A DNA stretch of 64,000 nt from Chitinophaga rhizophila (GTDB lineage Bacteria > Bacteroidota > Bacteroidia > Chitinophagales > Chitinophagaceae), in NCBI RefSeq assembly GCF_019492185.1, contig NZ_JAICCF010000005.1:62001-126000 (forward strand), in the 5' to 3' direction. Below, piece after piece: positions 8,637 to 17,820 of this stretch. The notes beneath the pieces were generated by a model. That model had not been told where the DNA came from and made no database searches. It worked only from the letters and a program-made list of their open reading frames with translations. Position 1 is the stretch's first letter. Each line of letters starts with the position of its first letter. A program made the translations under genes and the position numbers.

Positions 8637-9401
8637 ATGGCAAAACAAACATCTATTTTAACTTATACCGGAGCGCTGGGCGATACCATCGGGTATCGGC
8701 GTAACGGCAGGCACTGGCTGCGTAGTAAGCCAAAGCAGGTAAGGCAAACGAAGGCTACACAACTGGCTGCTATGCGCTTTGGCATGGCCAGCAAAAGGGG
8801 CGCTTTCATTCGTAAGGCGATATACCAGGAGCTGGATGTGCTGTGTGATACCAGTCATATCAACCGTCTTACGAAACTGCTGATTGCTGCTAACGGTAGT
8901 CATCCGCAGGGTATAAAAGGCTTCCGCTTCAATGCTGATACTGGTATCAGCAGGTTCTTTGCAGCAGCTCCTGTATTGCTGGCAGACGGTAAACTGGCTA
9001 TTCCTGCGCAGCAGATAGCGAAGTGTAACGGCATTATTGCACTGGAAGTAAAGGTAATCGCTACGCGGATCGACTGCAACAGCAGAACGGTAAGAGGCTG
9101 TCATACTGAAACAATGACGATAGCAGCTGGCAGCCGCTTTGCAGGTGCAATGCTTGATATGAACGTACCTGGTCATGGTGCGTTGCTGTTAACCATACAG
9201 GTGAGGGGTATTACACGGAATGGTATATCTGCTGATAGCCGCTACCTGGCGGCAGATATAGCAGGGATATTGCCGCCAATGCCGGTGAAAATGAGTCAGC
9301 GGGTGTCATTTCCGTCTATTGCAGCGTACAGGAGGCAGCTGGACAGCTATAGTATATTACAACATCCGCAGCCAATGCCTGAGTGCTGTTTGCTTGAATA
9401 G
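8637..9401 (+). CDS. Conserved hypothetical protein of unknown function
   Basis: A 254-residue protein I cannot assign. It has no signal peptide or membrane segment. The N-terminus is basic and patterned (TGALGDTIGYRRNGRHWLR, then RQTKATQLAAMRFGMASKRGAFIRKAI), which looks conserved and possibly nucleic-acid or structural in nature; I recall similar N-termini among Bacteroidota hypothetical proteins, but no characterised member. The C-terminal two thirds is predicted beta-rich (GALLLTIQVRG). It stands alone between a terminator and a convergent kinase gene. The ATG at 8637 is the only sensible start. Confidence 0.6.
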   Translation: MAKQTSILTYTGALGDTIGYRRNGRHWLRSKPKQVRQTKATQLAAMRFGMASKRGAFIRKAIYQELDVLCDTSHINRLTKLLIAANGSHPQGIKGFRFNADTGISRFFAAAPVLLADGKLAIPAQQIAKCNGIIALEVKVIATRIDCNSRTVRGCHTETMTIAAGSRFAGAMLDMNVPGHGALLLTIQVRGITRNGISADSRYLAADIAGILPPMPVKMSQRVSFPSIAAYRRQLDSYSILQHPQPMPECCLLE

Positions 9402-9634
9402 GTATGCAGCTGTGCGCTGATGAATGATGTTTGTTATCCTACACCCGATCTTCAATAACCATTACCATTCCATTACACCTCAGTTCATCACTGTAGCAGT
9501 ATAGCTATGTGCATGTTTTTCCCTTAGTTGTTTTCTCCGACATCAACCAGGCAAGTATTCATTTCCATCTCAAGTCCACGTTGACATCGCTGCCAGCAGG
9601 CCGGGATGCTAGTGCGTTCATGTGCCTTAAGGGG

Positions 9635-12600
9635 TTAGTTATCTACGGATTTACGTGTCAGCCACTTCTCAAATATGGTGACGATATTACTTTCTACAAA
9701 GGGTTTCGTTACGAAGTCATCCATCCCTGCCGCCAGGCACTTTTCTCTTTCTCCTTTTACATTGCCGGCAGTTAATGCAATAATGGGTATATGTACATGC
9801 CGGCTGATTTCCCGGATTTTGCCCGTCGCTTCATAGCCATTGACAATTGGCATCTGGATATCCATGAATATAATGTCGGGTAGTTGCGTTTCACTGCTTT
9901 CAAATGCTTCTTTTCCATTCTTTGCTTCTATGATCTGTGCGGCGGGAGCTATTTTCCTGATAATGGTGCTGGCAAGCAGCATATTGATAGGGTTGTCTTC
10001 TGCAATCAGAATACGGATATTTCCTTTGATCTTCCTGGTTTCCCTGTTCAGTTGATAAGTATTTTCTTCCTCGTCTTTTTTCACATACAGATGGGAAAGT
10101 GCATGATATAACTCCTGTATCTTAATCGGTTTCAGTAACCGCTGATTCACTTTCAGTTCCTCACAGGCACGGATCAGCTTTTCATCATCAGCTGAACTAT
10201 GCAGCAGCACAATGGCAGGTTCGTACGCATGGTTGCTGAAGTTATCCCTGATCTTGCGAATGGTCTCCAGGCCATCCATGACTGGCATATGGTAGTCCAT
10301 CAGTATGGCATCATAATGTTGTTTCGTCATGAGGAACTGCAGGGCTTCAATACCATTCGCCGCTTCGTCGCAATTGATATTTTTAAGCTGCAGCATTCTC
10401 CGTACGATGATACGGTTGTTCTCATTATCATCTACGATCAGTACCTGTTTGACCAGGTCCATGTTTTCCCAGGTAATAGCGGCACCGTCTTCCGTTTTAA
10501 CGGTCAGCTCAAAGAAAAAGCTGCTGCCTTTTCCGGGCGTGCTTTCCAGCTGTAATCTGCTGCCCATCAGCGCGAGTAGTTTATTGGAGATGCTTAGTCC
10601 GAGGCCGGTGCCTCCATATTTTTTGGTAGTAGAAATGTCTTCCTGCAGGAAAGCTTCAAATATCTTTTCTTGTTTATTCTTACGGATGCCGATGCCTGTA
10701 TCTCTTACTTCAAAACGGATGGTAGTCATACCAGGAGAGGGGTGGGCGATTGGTCTGATCTCCAGTTCAATTTCTCCTTTTTCTGTGAATTTGACAGCAT
10801 TGCTCAACAGGTTCAGCAAGATCTGTTTTAACCGTACGCTATCTGCCCACATAAAGCGGGGCAGCTCGTGCGATACGTTCAGCAGCATTTCCAGCCCTTT
10901 CTGTTGCGCCTGAAAACTGAGGATATCACTGGCTTCACTGCTAAATTCAAAGATGTCGCATTTGCTGATATCGAGTTCTATCTTGCCGGCTTCGATTTTG
11001 GAAAAGTCAAGTATATCATTGATGATGCTTAACAGGGAATTGGCTGACTGGTTAACGATGCTGATATATTGCTGCTGCGTTTCGTTGAGCGCCGTTTTCA
11101 GCACAAGGTCGGTGAAACCGATCACCCCATTCAGCGGCGTACGGATTTCATGGCTCATATTAGCCAGAAACTCTGACTTTGCTTTACTGGCATATTCCGC
11201 CTGCAATTTCGCTTCTTTCAGGTCGCGTTCTGCTTTCTTACGTTCGGTGATATCAATCGCAATTCCCAGGTAGCCCGTTACGACAGCGTTGTCTTTGATA
11301 GGTGTGACCACCATGGATACGATAATCGCGGAGCCATCTTTACGTACGTAGGTCCATTCCCGGCGCTCAGAGCCTTCTATGTCTGGTATGTGTGTAAATA
11401 CCTGAAAGCCTTTGATGCGTTTCCCGTATTCCCTGGAAAGCTCAATTCCTCTGGCAGCAATTTCTTCTTCAGCGTGGAGGATGTTCCAGGAGTCTTTGCC
11501 GGTCACTTCTGCAGCGGTATAACCCAGCAATCTTTCTGCTCCTTTGTTGAACAGTGTGATAACACCTGTATCATCAGTCGCTATAATACTTACTTCGGAG
11601 GCAGAGCGCAGTACATCTTCCAGTAGCTGCCTGGATTGTTGTATCGCTATGTCAGCTTTTTTCTTTTCATCAATATCCTGGAAGGTGCCGTATAGTCTTT
11701 TACAGATACCGTCTTCAAATTCTGCGTAGCCGATGGATTGCACCCATAGTTTATTGCCGTTGGCGGTCAGTATCTGTAATTCTATCTGCCAGGGCGTATT
11801 ATGGGTGATGGCTTCTTCAACTACCTTATTCAGTAGCTGTTCATTATCGCCGGTATAGAAAATCCATGCATTTTCGGGAGTGAGTACCATGTCGGGTGGT
11901 ACCTCATGTATTTCCCTGGTAACGGAGGACCAATGCAGTTCATTTTTCACCAGGTCAACTTCCCATCCACCGATGCGTGCTACCCGGTTGGTACGTTCCA
12001 GCAGTTCCTTTGTGCGTTTAAGGTCATTCTCCAGTTCATGCCGCTCGGTAATATCGGCAGCATTTCCAATGACATAGGCGTTGCCACTCCCGTCATTGAT
12101 CAGTACATTATTGAAGAGCCAGATGCGCACGTGTCCTTGTTTGTGCCGGGTATGCATCAAACCGGTCACTTTCCCTATTTCCCTGATCTGTATAAGGTAT
12201 TGCCGCAGGTGATCATGATAGGAGGCAGGGACCAGCTCGAAGAGGGTCATCTGCATCAGTTCTTCCGTGGTATAGCCTACACTGTCGGCACTGGCTTTAT
12301 TAACGTAATTGATGTTGCCATCCAGGTCATGCCGGCACATCATGCCCAGGGAGTTTTCAAAGAAGGTGCGGGCGTTGGTCTCACTTTCTATCAGCTGTTG
12401 TTCTTTGATGCGCTCGCTGGTAATATCGCGGCCCATCGCAAACAGATTACCGGTATGTGCCTCCGGAGTGGCTACCCATTGTATGTGCCGGTAGCCGCCT
12501 GCTTTTGTGCGCACCCGGTGACTAAAGAGGACGGTAGATGCGCCGGACCCCATATGCTCCAGTTCACGGGCGGTACCTGCCGCGTCCTGGGGATGTACCA

Positions 12601-13249
12601 GGTCCAGCACTGACATGTTATTCAGTTCATCCGCAGTCCATCCCAGCAGCGTGGTAAACGCGTCATTGAACCTCCATAGTTTGCCGTAGAAGTCGGCTAT
12701 ACAAAGCAGTCCTTCACTCAGGTCAAACAATTTAGTGAAGTAATAATTTTCTGTTCTTCGTCTGTTGATCCGGATTGTTTCTATGATCTTGTCGGTGATG
12801 ATGCGTAATGCCTGTTGCTGTTGTGTAGTTAACGAAGCAGGAGTAGTGTGCATCACATAAAATGCACCCAATACAAAGCCGCGTTTGTCAATCAGCGGGA
12901 AGCCGGCAAAGGCGCGTATATGTGGCGCATCAATGACGGCTTTATTGTCGCGCGTGACAGGATCTTCGAGTGTATCTGTTACCTCGGTATATGTTTGTTT
13001 GTGCAGGATGTGCTGCAGGAAGCCCCAGTCGGGCGATGTTTCCCGGATACCGGGTACAGCTGTAGCAGAAACGATCAGTTGAAGGTCGTTTCCGGCAATG
13101 CAGATGGCGGAAAAGGGGAATTGGCATGTCAGGCCGGCCAGTTCTGTGAACTGATCAAGCGCCGGCTGCGGGGTGAGTTGAAGCAGCCCGTATTCCTGTA
13201 ACGCTCTTAGCCTTTCCGTCTCACTTTTTGGGGCAGCATTCTCATTCAT
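9635..13249 (-). CDS. GAF-PAS hybrid sensor histidine kinase with two receiver domains
   Basis: A 1204-residue signalling protein without signal peptide or membrane segments, so probably cytoplasmic. Domain order: GAF (about 20-165), four PAS domains (about 170-285, 290-405, 420-535, 540-675), dimerisation/phospho-acceptor domain with H700 in FLANMSHEIRTPLNG, HATPase (about 800-920) with the N box around N813-N817, G1 DTGIGI at 850-855 and G2 GGTGLGL at 879-885, receiver 1 with D985, and receiver 2 with D1130. It has no output domain, so signal must pass to a separate partner by phosphotransfer. It is a single-gene unit; the ligand is unknown. It starts at the ATG opening the typical MNENAAP...ERLRALQEYGLL GAF leader. 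Confidence 0.92.
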   Translation of the reverse strand: MNENAAPKSETERLRALQEYGLLQLTPQPALDQFTELAGLTCQFPFSAICIAGNDLQLIVSATAVPGIRETSPDWGFLQHILHKQTYTEVTDTLEDPVTRDNKAVIDAPHIRAFAGFPLIDKRGFVLGAFYVMHTTPASLTTQQQQALRIITDKIIETIRINRRRTENYYFTKLFDLSEGLLCIADFYGKLWRFNDAFTTLLGWTADELNNMSVLDLVHPQDAAGTARELEHMGSGASTVLFSHRVRTKAGGYRHIQWVATPEAHTGNLFAMGRDITSERIKEQQLIESETNARTFFENSLGMMCRHDLDGNINYVNKASADSVGYTTEELMQMTLFELVPASYHDHLRQYLIQIREIGKVTGLMHTRHKQGHVRIWLFNNVLINDGSGNAYVIGNAADITERHELENDLKRTKELLERTNRVARIGGWEVDLVKNELHWSSVTREIHEVPPDMVLTPENAWIFYTGDNEQLLNKVVEEAITHNTPWQIELQILTANGNKLWVQSIGYAEFEDGICKRLYGTFQDIDEKKKADIAIQQSRQLLEDVLRSASEVSIIATDDTGVITLFNKGAERLLGYTAAEVTGKDSWNILHAEEEIAARGIELSREYGKRIKGFQVFTHIPDIEGSERREWTYVRKDGSAIIVSMVVTPIKDNAVVTGYLGIAIDITERKKAERDLKEAKLQAEYASKAKSEFLANMSHEIRTPLNGVIGFTDLVLKTALNETQQQYISIVNQSANSLLSIINDILDFSKIEAGKIELDISKCDIFEFSSEASDILSFQAQQKGLEMLLNVSHELPRFMWADSVRLKQILLNLLSNAVKFTEKGEIELEIRPIAHPSPGMTTIRFEVRDTGIGIRKNKQEKIFEAFLQEDISTTKKYGGTGLGLSISNKLLALMGSRLQLESTPGKGSSFFFELTVKTEDGAAITWENMDLVKQVLIVDDNENNRIIVRRMLQLKNINCDEAANGIEALQFLMTKQHYDAILMDYHMPVMDGLETIRKIRDNFSNHAYEPAIVLLHSSADDEKLIRACEELKVNQRLLKPIKIQELYHALSHLYVKKDEEENTYQLNRETRKIKGNIRILIAEDNPINMLLASTIIRKIAPAAQIIEAKNGKEAFESSETQLPDIIFMDIQMPIVNGYEATGKIREISRHVHIPIIALTAGNVKGEREKCLAAGMDDFVTKPFVESNIVTIFEKWLTRKSVDN

Positions 13250-13527
13250 ATGAACATGGAACTATGTACGCAATATAGTCAGATAATCAATACATACTGA
13301 TTTTCAAATCTGATGGATCTGCCAGTTAGCATAATCTTCCGGTTACAGGGCTGGCCGCCGCTGATGGTACCTTTGATCAGACCGCCAGGGGAAGTTTGCT
13401 TTGCTTGTATGGCATAAGTTATCTTGCTTCTCCATAGGCTGTGACGGCTGACGGGTCATATAGCGGCACCATATTCATTTACATAACACATCTGACGACT
13501 AAATGTTTTTATCATAAGCAGGAATAA

Positions 13528-13659
13528 GGTGGTACGTGTCACGCCGGGAACTTTCCCGGTTTACCGGCAGGGTTGGCTACCGGAATTTATGTAGTGGAGG
13601 CAGGCGGAGTAGCTAAGAAATTTACGCTGCATGCCGGAAGTCCGGGTGATTTATGTTAA
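13528..13659 (+). pseudogene. Relic of a T9SS C-terminal sorting domain
   Basis: The + frame ending at the TAA at 13657-13659 reads LPAGLATGIYVVEAGG followed by VAKKFTL, which resembles the last strand pair of type A T9SS sorting domains (compare LEPGVYILKVAGKN in the gene ending at 8364). The frame is closed upstream by a TAA at 13525-13527 and has no start codon, so only a 3' scrap remains. It may mark the end of a deleted or rearranged exported-protein gene. The similarity is short, so the call is tentative. Confidence 0.45.
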
Positions 13660-13711
13660 TTTCTGCAAACCATTGGTGAAAACCCGTAATATCCTATTCA
13701 GCGCCAACAGG

Positions 13712-13719
13712 TATTTTTG
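13712..13719 (+). promoter_or_regulatory. Possible -7 promoter element (TATTTTTG)
   Basis: Exact match to TAnnTTTG, 50 bp upstream of the GTG start of the epimerase gene. It could drive the second hydroxyproline block independently. No convincing -33 TTTG at the normal spacing was seen. Confidence 0.35.
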
Positions 13720-13769
13720 AAAGAATGGGGAATCAACCAAATCTCGTTAAACAGAACTAAGGAATACAC

Positions 13770-14771
13770 GTGAAGAAAACATTTTTTTGTATCGATGCGC
13801 ACACCTGTGGTAATCCCGTCAGGTTAGTAGCCGGCGGAGGGCCTGTCCTCTACGGAAATAATATGAGCGAAAAGCGTAATCATTTTCTGAAAGAATATGA
13901 CTGGATAAGAACAGGATTAATGTTTGAGCCGCGTGGCCATGATATGATGAGCGGCAGCATACTGTATCCGCCTCATGACCCTGCCAATGATGTAGGCGTA
14001 TTGTTCATTGAAACCAGCGGTTGTCTGCCAATGTGCGGGCATGGCACCATCGGTACGATTACCATTGCGCTTGAGGAAGGGTTGATTCAGCCGAAGGTAC
14101 CCGGTATTGTGCGGATGGAAGCGCCGGCAGGACTGGTGCTGATCGAGTATAAGCAGGAAGGTAAAAAGGTGAAGAGCGTCAAGCTGACCAATGTGGCTTC
14201 GTACCTGGCCGCTACCGGCATTGTGGTGGAATGTCCTGACCTGGGACCGCTGACGGTGGATGTGTCTTACGGAGGCAACTACTACGCCATTGTAGATGTT
14301 CAGGAGAATTTCCCCGGCCTTGAGCATTATACCGCTTCTCAGTTGATTGGCTGGGCGCGGGAACTGCGTAAGCGAATTAACGAGCAACATACATTCATAC
14401 ACCCTGACAATCCTCATATAAATGGCTGTTCGCATGTACTGTGGACAGGCGCGGTGATGGACCCGGCATCTACCGCCAGGAATGCCGTATTCTACGGAGA
14501 TAAAGCCATAGACCGGTCTCCCTGCGGCACTGGTACCTCTGCCCGTATGGCCCAATGGTATGCCAAAGGGAAACTGAAGAAAGGGGATCAGTTTATACAT
14601 GAAAGTATTATCGGATCCCGCTTTATCGGTACGATAGAGGAAGAAACGACTGTGGCTGGCGTGCCGGCTATCCGCCCGGGTATTGAAGGCTGGGCAAGGA
14701 TATATGGGTATAATACCATCTCAATTGATCCGGAAGATGATCCGTACGCATACGGATTACAGGTGATTTAA
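13770..14771 (+). CDS. 4-hydroxyproline epimerase (proline racemase family)
   Basis: A 333-residue cytoplasmic enzyme of the proline racemase family. Both catalytic cysteines are present: C89 in PMCGHGTIG and C252 in DRSPCGTGTSARM. Two cysteines mark racemases and epimerases, whereas trans-3-hydroxyproline dehydratases have a threonine at the second site. With the adjacent FAD dehydrogenase, the DapA-like enzyme and the semialdehyde dehydrogenase in this window, 2-epimerisation of trans-4-hydroxy-L-proline to cis-4-hydroxy-D-proline is the likely reaction. The start is GTG with an AAGGA-like ribosome site just upstream. It is the first gene of a three-gene block with 8-bp gaps. Confidence 0.92.
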   Translation: MKKTFFCIDAHTCGNPVRLVAGGGPVLYGNNMSEKRNHFLKEYDWIRTGLMFEPRGHDMMSGSILYPPHDPANDVGVLFIETSGCLPMCGHGTIGTITIALEEGLIQPKVPGIVRMEAPAGLVLIEYKQEGKKVKSVKLTNVASYLAATGIVVECPDLGPLTVDVSYGGNYYAIVDVQENFPGLEHYTASQLIGWARELRKRINEQHTFIHPDNPHINGCSHVLWTGAVMDPASTARNAVFYGDKAIDRSPCGTGTSARMAQWYAKGKLKKGDQFIHESIIGSRFIGTIEEETTVAGVPAIRPGIEGWARIYGYNTISIDPEDDPYAYGLQVI

Positions 14772-14779
14772 ACTACAAT

Positions 14780-16027
14780 ATGGAAGTAATCATAATTGGC
14801 GGAGGAATAATAGGCCTGAGCAGTGCCTTTTATCTGCAGCAGGCAGGATATACAGTAACAGTAATTGACAGGACCGACCTGTCGGACGGATGCTCTTATG
14901 GCAATGCCGGGTATATCTGTCCCAGTCATTTTGTGCCGTTGGCAACGCCTGGCATTGTGCGGCAGGGATTGAAATGGATGCTCAATCCTAAAAGTCCTTT
15001 TTATATCAAGCCCAGTCTGAGCAGCAGCATGATCAGCTGGGGATTGCAGTTCATGAAAAGCGCCACAAAAGAGCATGTAGAGCGGTCTGCAGTTCCTTTG
15101 CGGGATATTGCCCTGCTCAGTAAACAGTTGTATGAGGAGTGGGCGCAGGTACCCGGACTGGACTTTTCGTACGATCCGCAGGGAATGCTGGAGCTATATA
15201 ACACACCGGAAAATGAACACCATGCAGCAGATACCGTCAGGGATGCCGCCGCACTGGGAATAAAAGCAAGTTTGATCGATAAAGCCACATTGCAGCAAAT
15301 GGAACCGGATACAGAAATCCGGGCGCTCGGCGCAGTATATTTCCCGGGTGATGCACAACTCTATCCGAATCAGCTGATGCGTAGTTTGCAACTGTATCTG
15401 AAAAGAAACGGCGTACTTTTCCGGGGAAAGGAAGAAGTCACCGGTTTTGTGACCGAAGGGAATAAAGTAAAGGGCGTAAAGACGTTGGGTGGCGTATATG
15501 CCGCAGACCATGTAGTGGTGGCAGCAGGAGTATGGAGCCGGGAGCTGGCCCGTGAACTGCAACTCCGGATACCTATGGTTGGCGGCCGCGGATATTCCGT
15601 CACGTTGGAGAACGCCCCGTATAAAGTGAGACGCTCCGTGATTCTCAGTGAAGCGCGCGTAGCAATTTCTCCTATGAATGGTAATAAGATCCGCTTTGGT
15701 GGCACGATGGAAATTACCGGACTAAATGCACCGCCACGGATGCAACGGGTACAGGGCATCCTGGAATCAGTAAAACGATATTTTCCCGCGTATGATGTAC
15801 CACTGCCACCGGCAGACCAGGTATGGTACGGATATAGGCCCTGTAGTGCAGACGGTTTGCCGCATATTGGTAATATGGAACGTTATCCGAACGTGACAGT
15901 AGCGACAGGGCATTCTATGCTGGGTATTAGCCTGGGAGCCGCCACGGGCAAACTGGTCGGTGAACTGGTAGCCGGAACCCCGACATCTATGAATATCTCT
16001 CCGTTTAAAGTTGAAAGATTCAGTTAA
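14780..16027 (+). CDS. FAD-dependent D-amino-acid dehydrogenase, probable D-hydroxyproline dehydrogenase
   Basis: A 415-residue DAO-family flavoprotein. The Rossmann FAD-binding motif GGGIIG is at residues 7-12 (EVIIIGGGIIGLSSAFYL), followed by the conserved CSYGNAGYICPSHFVPLA stretch of DadA-like enzymes and a C-terminal second FAD segment (GHSMLGISLGAATGKLVGEL). It begins 8 bp after the epimerase stop. In this operon it would oxidise cis-4-hydroxy-D-proline to 1-pyrroline-4-hydroxy-2-carboxylate, the substrate of the DapA-like enzyme at 1346-2260. A general D-amino-acid dehydrogenase is the alternative. Confidence 0.9.
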   Translation: MEVIIIGGGIIGLSSAFYLQQAGYTVTVIDRTDLSDGCSYGNAGYICPSHFVPLATPGIVRQGLKWMLNPKSPFYIKPSLSSSMISWGLQFMKSATKEHVERSAVPLRDIALLSKQLYEEWAQVPGLDFSYDPQGMLELYNTPENEHHAADTVRDAAALGIKASLIDKATLQQMEPDTEIRALGAVYFPGDAQLYPNQLMRSLQLYLKRNGVLFRGKEEVTGFVTEGNKVKGVKTLGGVYAADHVVVAAGVWSRELARELQLRIPMVGGRGYSVTLENAPYKVRRSVILSEARVAISPMNGNKIRFGGTMEITGLNAPPRMQRVQGILESVKRYFPAYDVPLPPADQVWYGYRPCSADGLPHIGNMERYPNVTVATGHSMLGISLGAATGKLVGELVAGTPTSMNISPFKVERFS

Positions 16028-16035
16028 AAGAACTT

Positions 16036-17736
16036 ATGAAGAAATTTATTTACTGTCTGTTAACAGCCGGATGTCTCATCGCCGCCGGTAGCGCCACTGC
16101 GCAGGAAAAAGACATGGTCACGCTGCAACAACACTATGATGCAGATAAGGGCAGCCTGCTTCGTTTTTACCGGATAGAAAACTCACCCGAAAGACGGGAA
16201 AGGCTCAAAACATTTCACAGCGACTACCTGCAACAGCTGGGCCGCATCAACTTTGACCAGCTGGCAACAGGAGAACGCGTGGAATATGTGCTGTTCAAAA
16301 TGAAATTGCAGGAAGAGATCCGCCAGTTAGATGTGGAGGCAGCAGAATATAACAAAGTAGCCGGATGGTTTCCGGAGGCAGATAAAATCTATGCAGCAGA
16401 GAAATTAAGAAGGCGGGGAGTGAAGCAGGATGCGCAGGCACTGGCCGCTACCTTGAGGGATATGGCAGCAGCGCTGCAGGAAAAGGCCAGGCAATTGCCG
16501 GCTGCCAAAGGGCTGGACATCTATCAGCTGCGCAGAGGCGTAAGTACGGCCAGGGGGCTGTGGACAGCCATACATAGTATTTATGATTTTTATAACGGCT
16601 ATGATCCCCTGTTTACCTGGTGGGTGCCGGCACCATATAAGAAGCTGGATAGCGTACTGAAAAGTTACGCCGTACTGTGGGAGCAGCAGGCGAAGGCCCT
16701 GCCGGGCGTAAAGGATGATGGCAGCGGTATCGTAGGTTTCCCTATCGGAAAGGATGAACTGGTGCGTCAGCTACAGCAGGAAATGATTCCTTATACGCCG
16801 GAAGAACTGATTGAGATAGCGAATAAGGAGTTTGCCTTCTGTGATGCAGAAATGCTGAAAGCGAGCCAGGAAATGGGTTTTGGCAAGGACTGGCACAAGG
16901 CGATGGAGAAAGTGAAGAATACGTATGTGCCCGCCGGCGAGCAACCGGATGCCATTATGAAAATATACGATGAGTCCATGGCCTTTCTGAGAGAAAAGAA
17001 TCTCATTACTATACCACCATTGGCAGAGGAGACCTGGCGGATGATCATGATGACGCCGGAGCGGCAGCTGGTGAATCCGTTCTTTACCGGCGGGGAGGTG
17101 CTGAGTATATCGTATCCGACGGATGATATGGAGGAGGGGGATAAGCTGATGAGTATGAGGGGGAACAATCCGCATTTTTCGCGGGCTACAGTACATCACG
17201 AGCTGTTTGCCGGTCATGCGCTGGAGCAATTTATGAACAATCGGTATAAGAGCTATCGGAACTTTGATACACCATTCTGGGTAGAGGGCTGGTCTTTGTA
17301 CTGGGAGATGCTGTTGTGGGACCAGCGATTCCCACGTTCTCCGGAAGACAGGATCGGGATGTTGTTCTGGCGGATGCACCGTTGTGCACGTATATTGTTT
17401 TCACTTAACTATCATCTGGGCAAATGGACGCCGCAGCAATGTATCGACTTCCTGGTGGAGAGGGTAGGGCATGAGCGGGCGAATGCAGCCGGGGAGGTGC
17501 GCCGTTCATTTAAAGGCGATTACAGCCCCTTATACCAGGTAGCGTATATGATTGGCGGTTTGCAGTTCATGGCGCTGAAGAAAGAGCTGGTTGACAGCGG
17601 GAAAATGACTTATCAGCAGTACCATGATGCGGTAATGAAGGAAAACAGTCTGCCGGTAGAGATGGTGCGGGCGATTTTGACAAATCAGCAGTTAGGGAAA
17701 GATTTCCGGACGAGCTGGCGGTTTTATAAGTTGTAA
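16036..17736 (+). CDS. Exported DUF885-family putative metallohydrolase
   Basis: A 566-residue protein with a Sec signal peptide (MKKFIYCLLTAGCLIAAGSATAQ). The family hallmark HHELFAGH is at residues 387-394 (H387-H388-E389, H394), a probable metal site as in other DUF885 proteins, which are thought to be peptidases. It starts 8 bp after the dehydrogenase stop and ends before a strong terminator, so it belongs to the hydroxyproline operon. A reasonable inference is that it releases hydroxyproline from collagen-like or plant extensin peptides in the periplasm; the activity itself is not shown by the sequence. It is of typical family length. Confidence 0.85.
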   Translation: MKKFIYCLLTAGCLIAAGSATAQEKDMVTLQQHYDADKGSLLRFYRIENSPERRERLKTFHSDYLQQLGRINFDQLATGERVEYVLFKMKLQEEIRQLDVEAAEYNKVAGWFPEADKIYAAEKLRRRGVKQDAQALAATLRDMAAALQEKARQLPAAKGLDIYQLRRGVSTARGLWTAIHSIYDFYNGYDPLFTWWVPAPYKKLDSVLKSYAVLWEQQAKALPGVKDDGSGIVGFPIGKDELVRQLQQEMIPYTPEELIEIANKEFAFCDAEMLKASQEMGFGKDWHKAMEKVKNTYVPAGEQPDAIMKIYDESMAFLREKNLITIPPLAEETWRMIMMTPERQLVNPFFTGGEVLSISYPTDDMEEGDKLMSMRGNNPHFSRATVHHELFAGHALEQFMNNRYKSYRNFDTPFWVEGWSLYWEMLLWDQRFPRSPEDRIGMLFWRMHRCARILFSLNYHLGKWTPQQCIDFLVERVGHERANAAGEVRRSFKGDYSPLYQVAYMIGGLQFMALKKELVDSGKMTYQQYHDAVMKENSLPVEMVRAILTNQQLGKDFRTSWRFYKL

Positions 17737-17756
17737 CAGCTGAATGTATGTAATAG

Positions 17757-17790
17757 CGAAAGGGCCTGCATCACCATGCAGGCCCTTTCG
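17757..17790. terminator. Bidirectional Rho-independent terminator
   Basis: A perfect 14-bp stem (CGAAAGGGCCTGCA and its complement) with a 6-nt loop lies between two convergent genes: 21 bp after the DUF885 stop and 30 bp from the stop of the beta-barrel gene. It would end both transcripts. Confidence 0.8.
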
Positions 17791-17820
17791 CGTAATATGA
17801 TCTGTAGGGGGCCGGAGGGG

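Larger units (their letters stand above)
13250..13769. other. Intergenic region with gene relic and promoter element
   Basis: This 520-bp region lies between the divergent kinase (leftward) and the hydroxyproline epimerase (rightward). It contains a probable relic of a T9SS sorting domain (13528-13659) and a promoter-like element at 13712-13719. I see nothing else recognisable. Confidence 0.6.
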
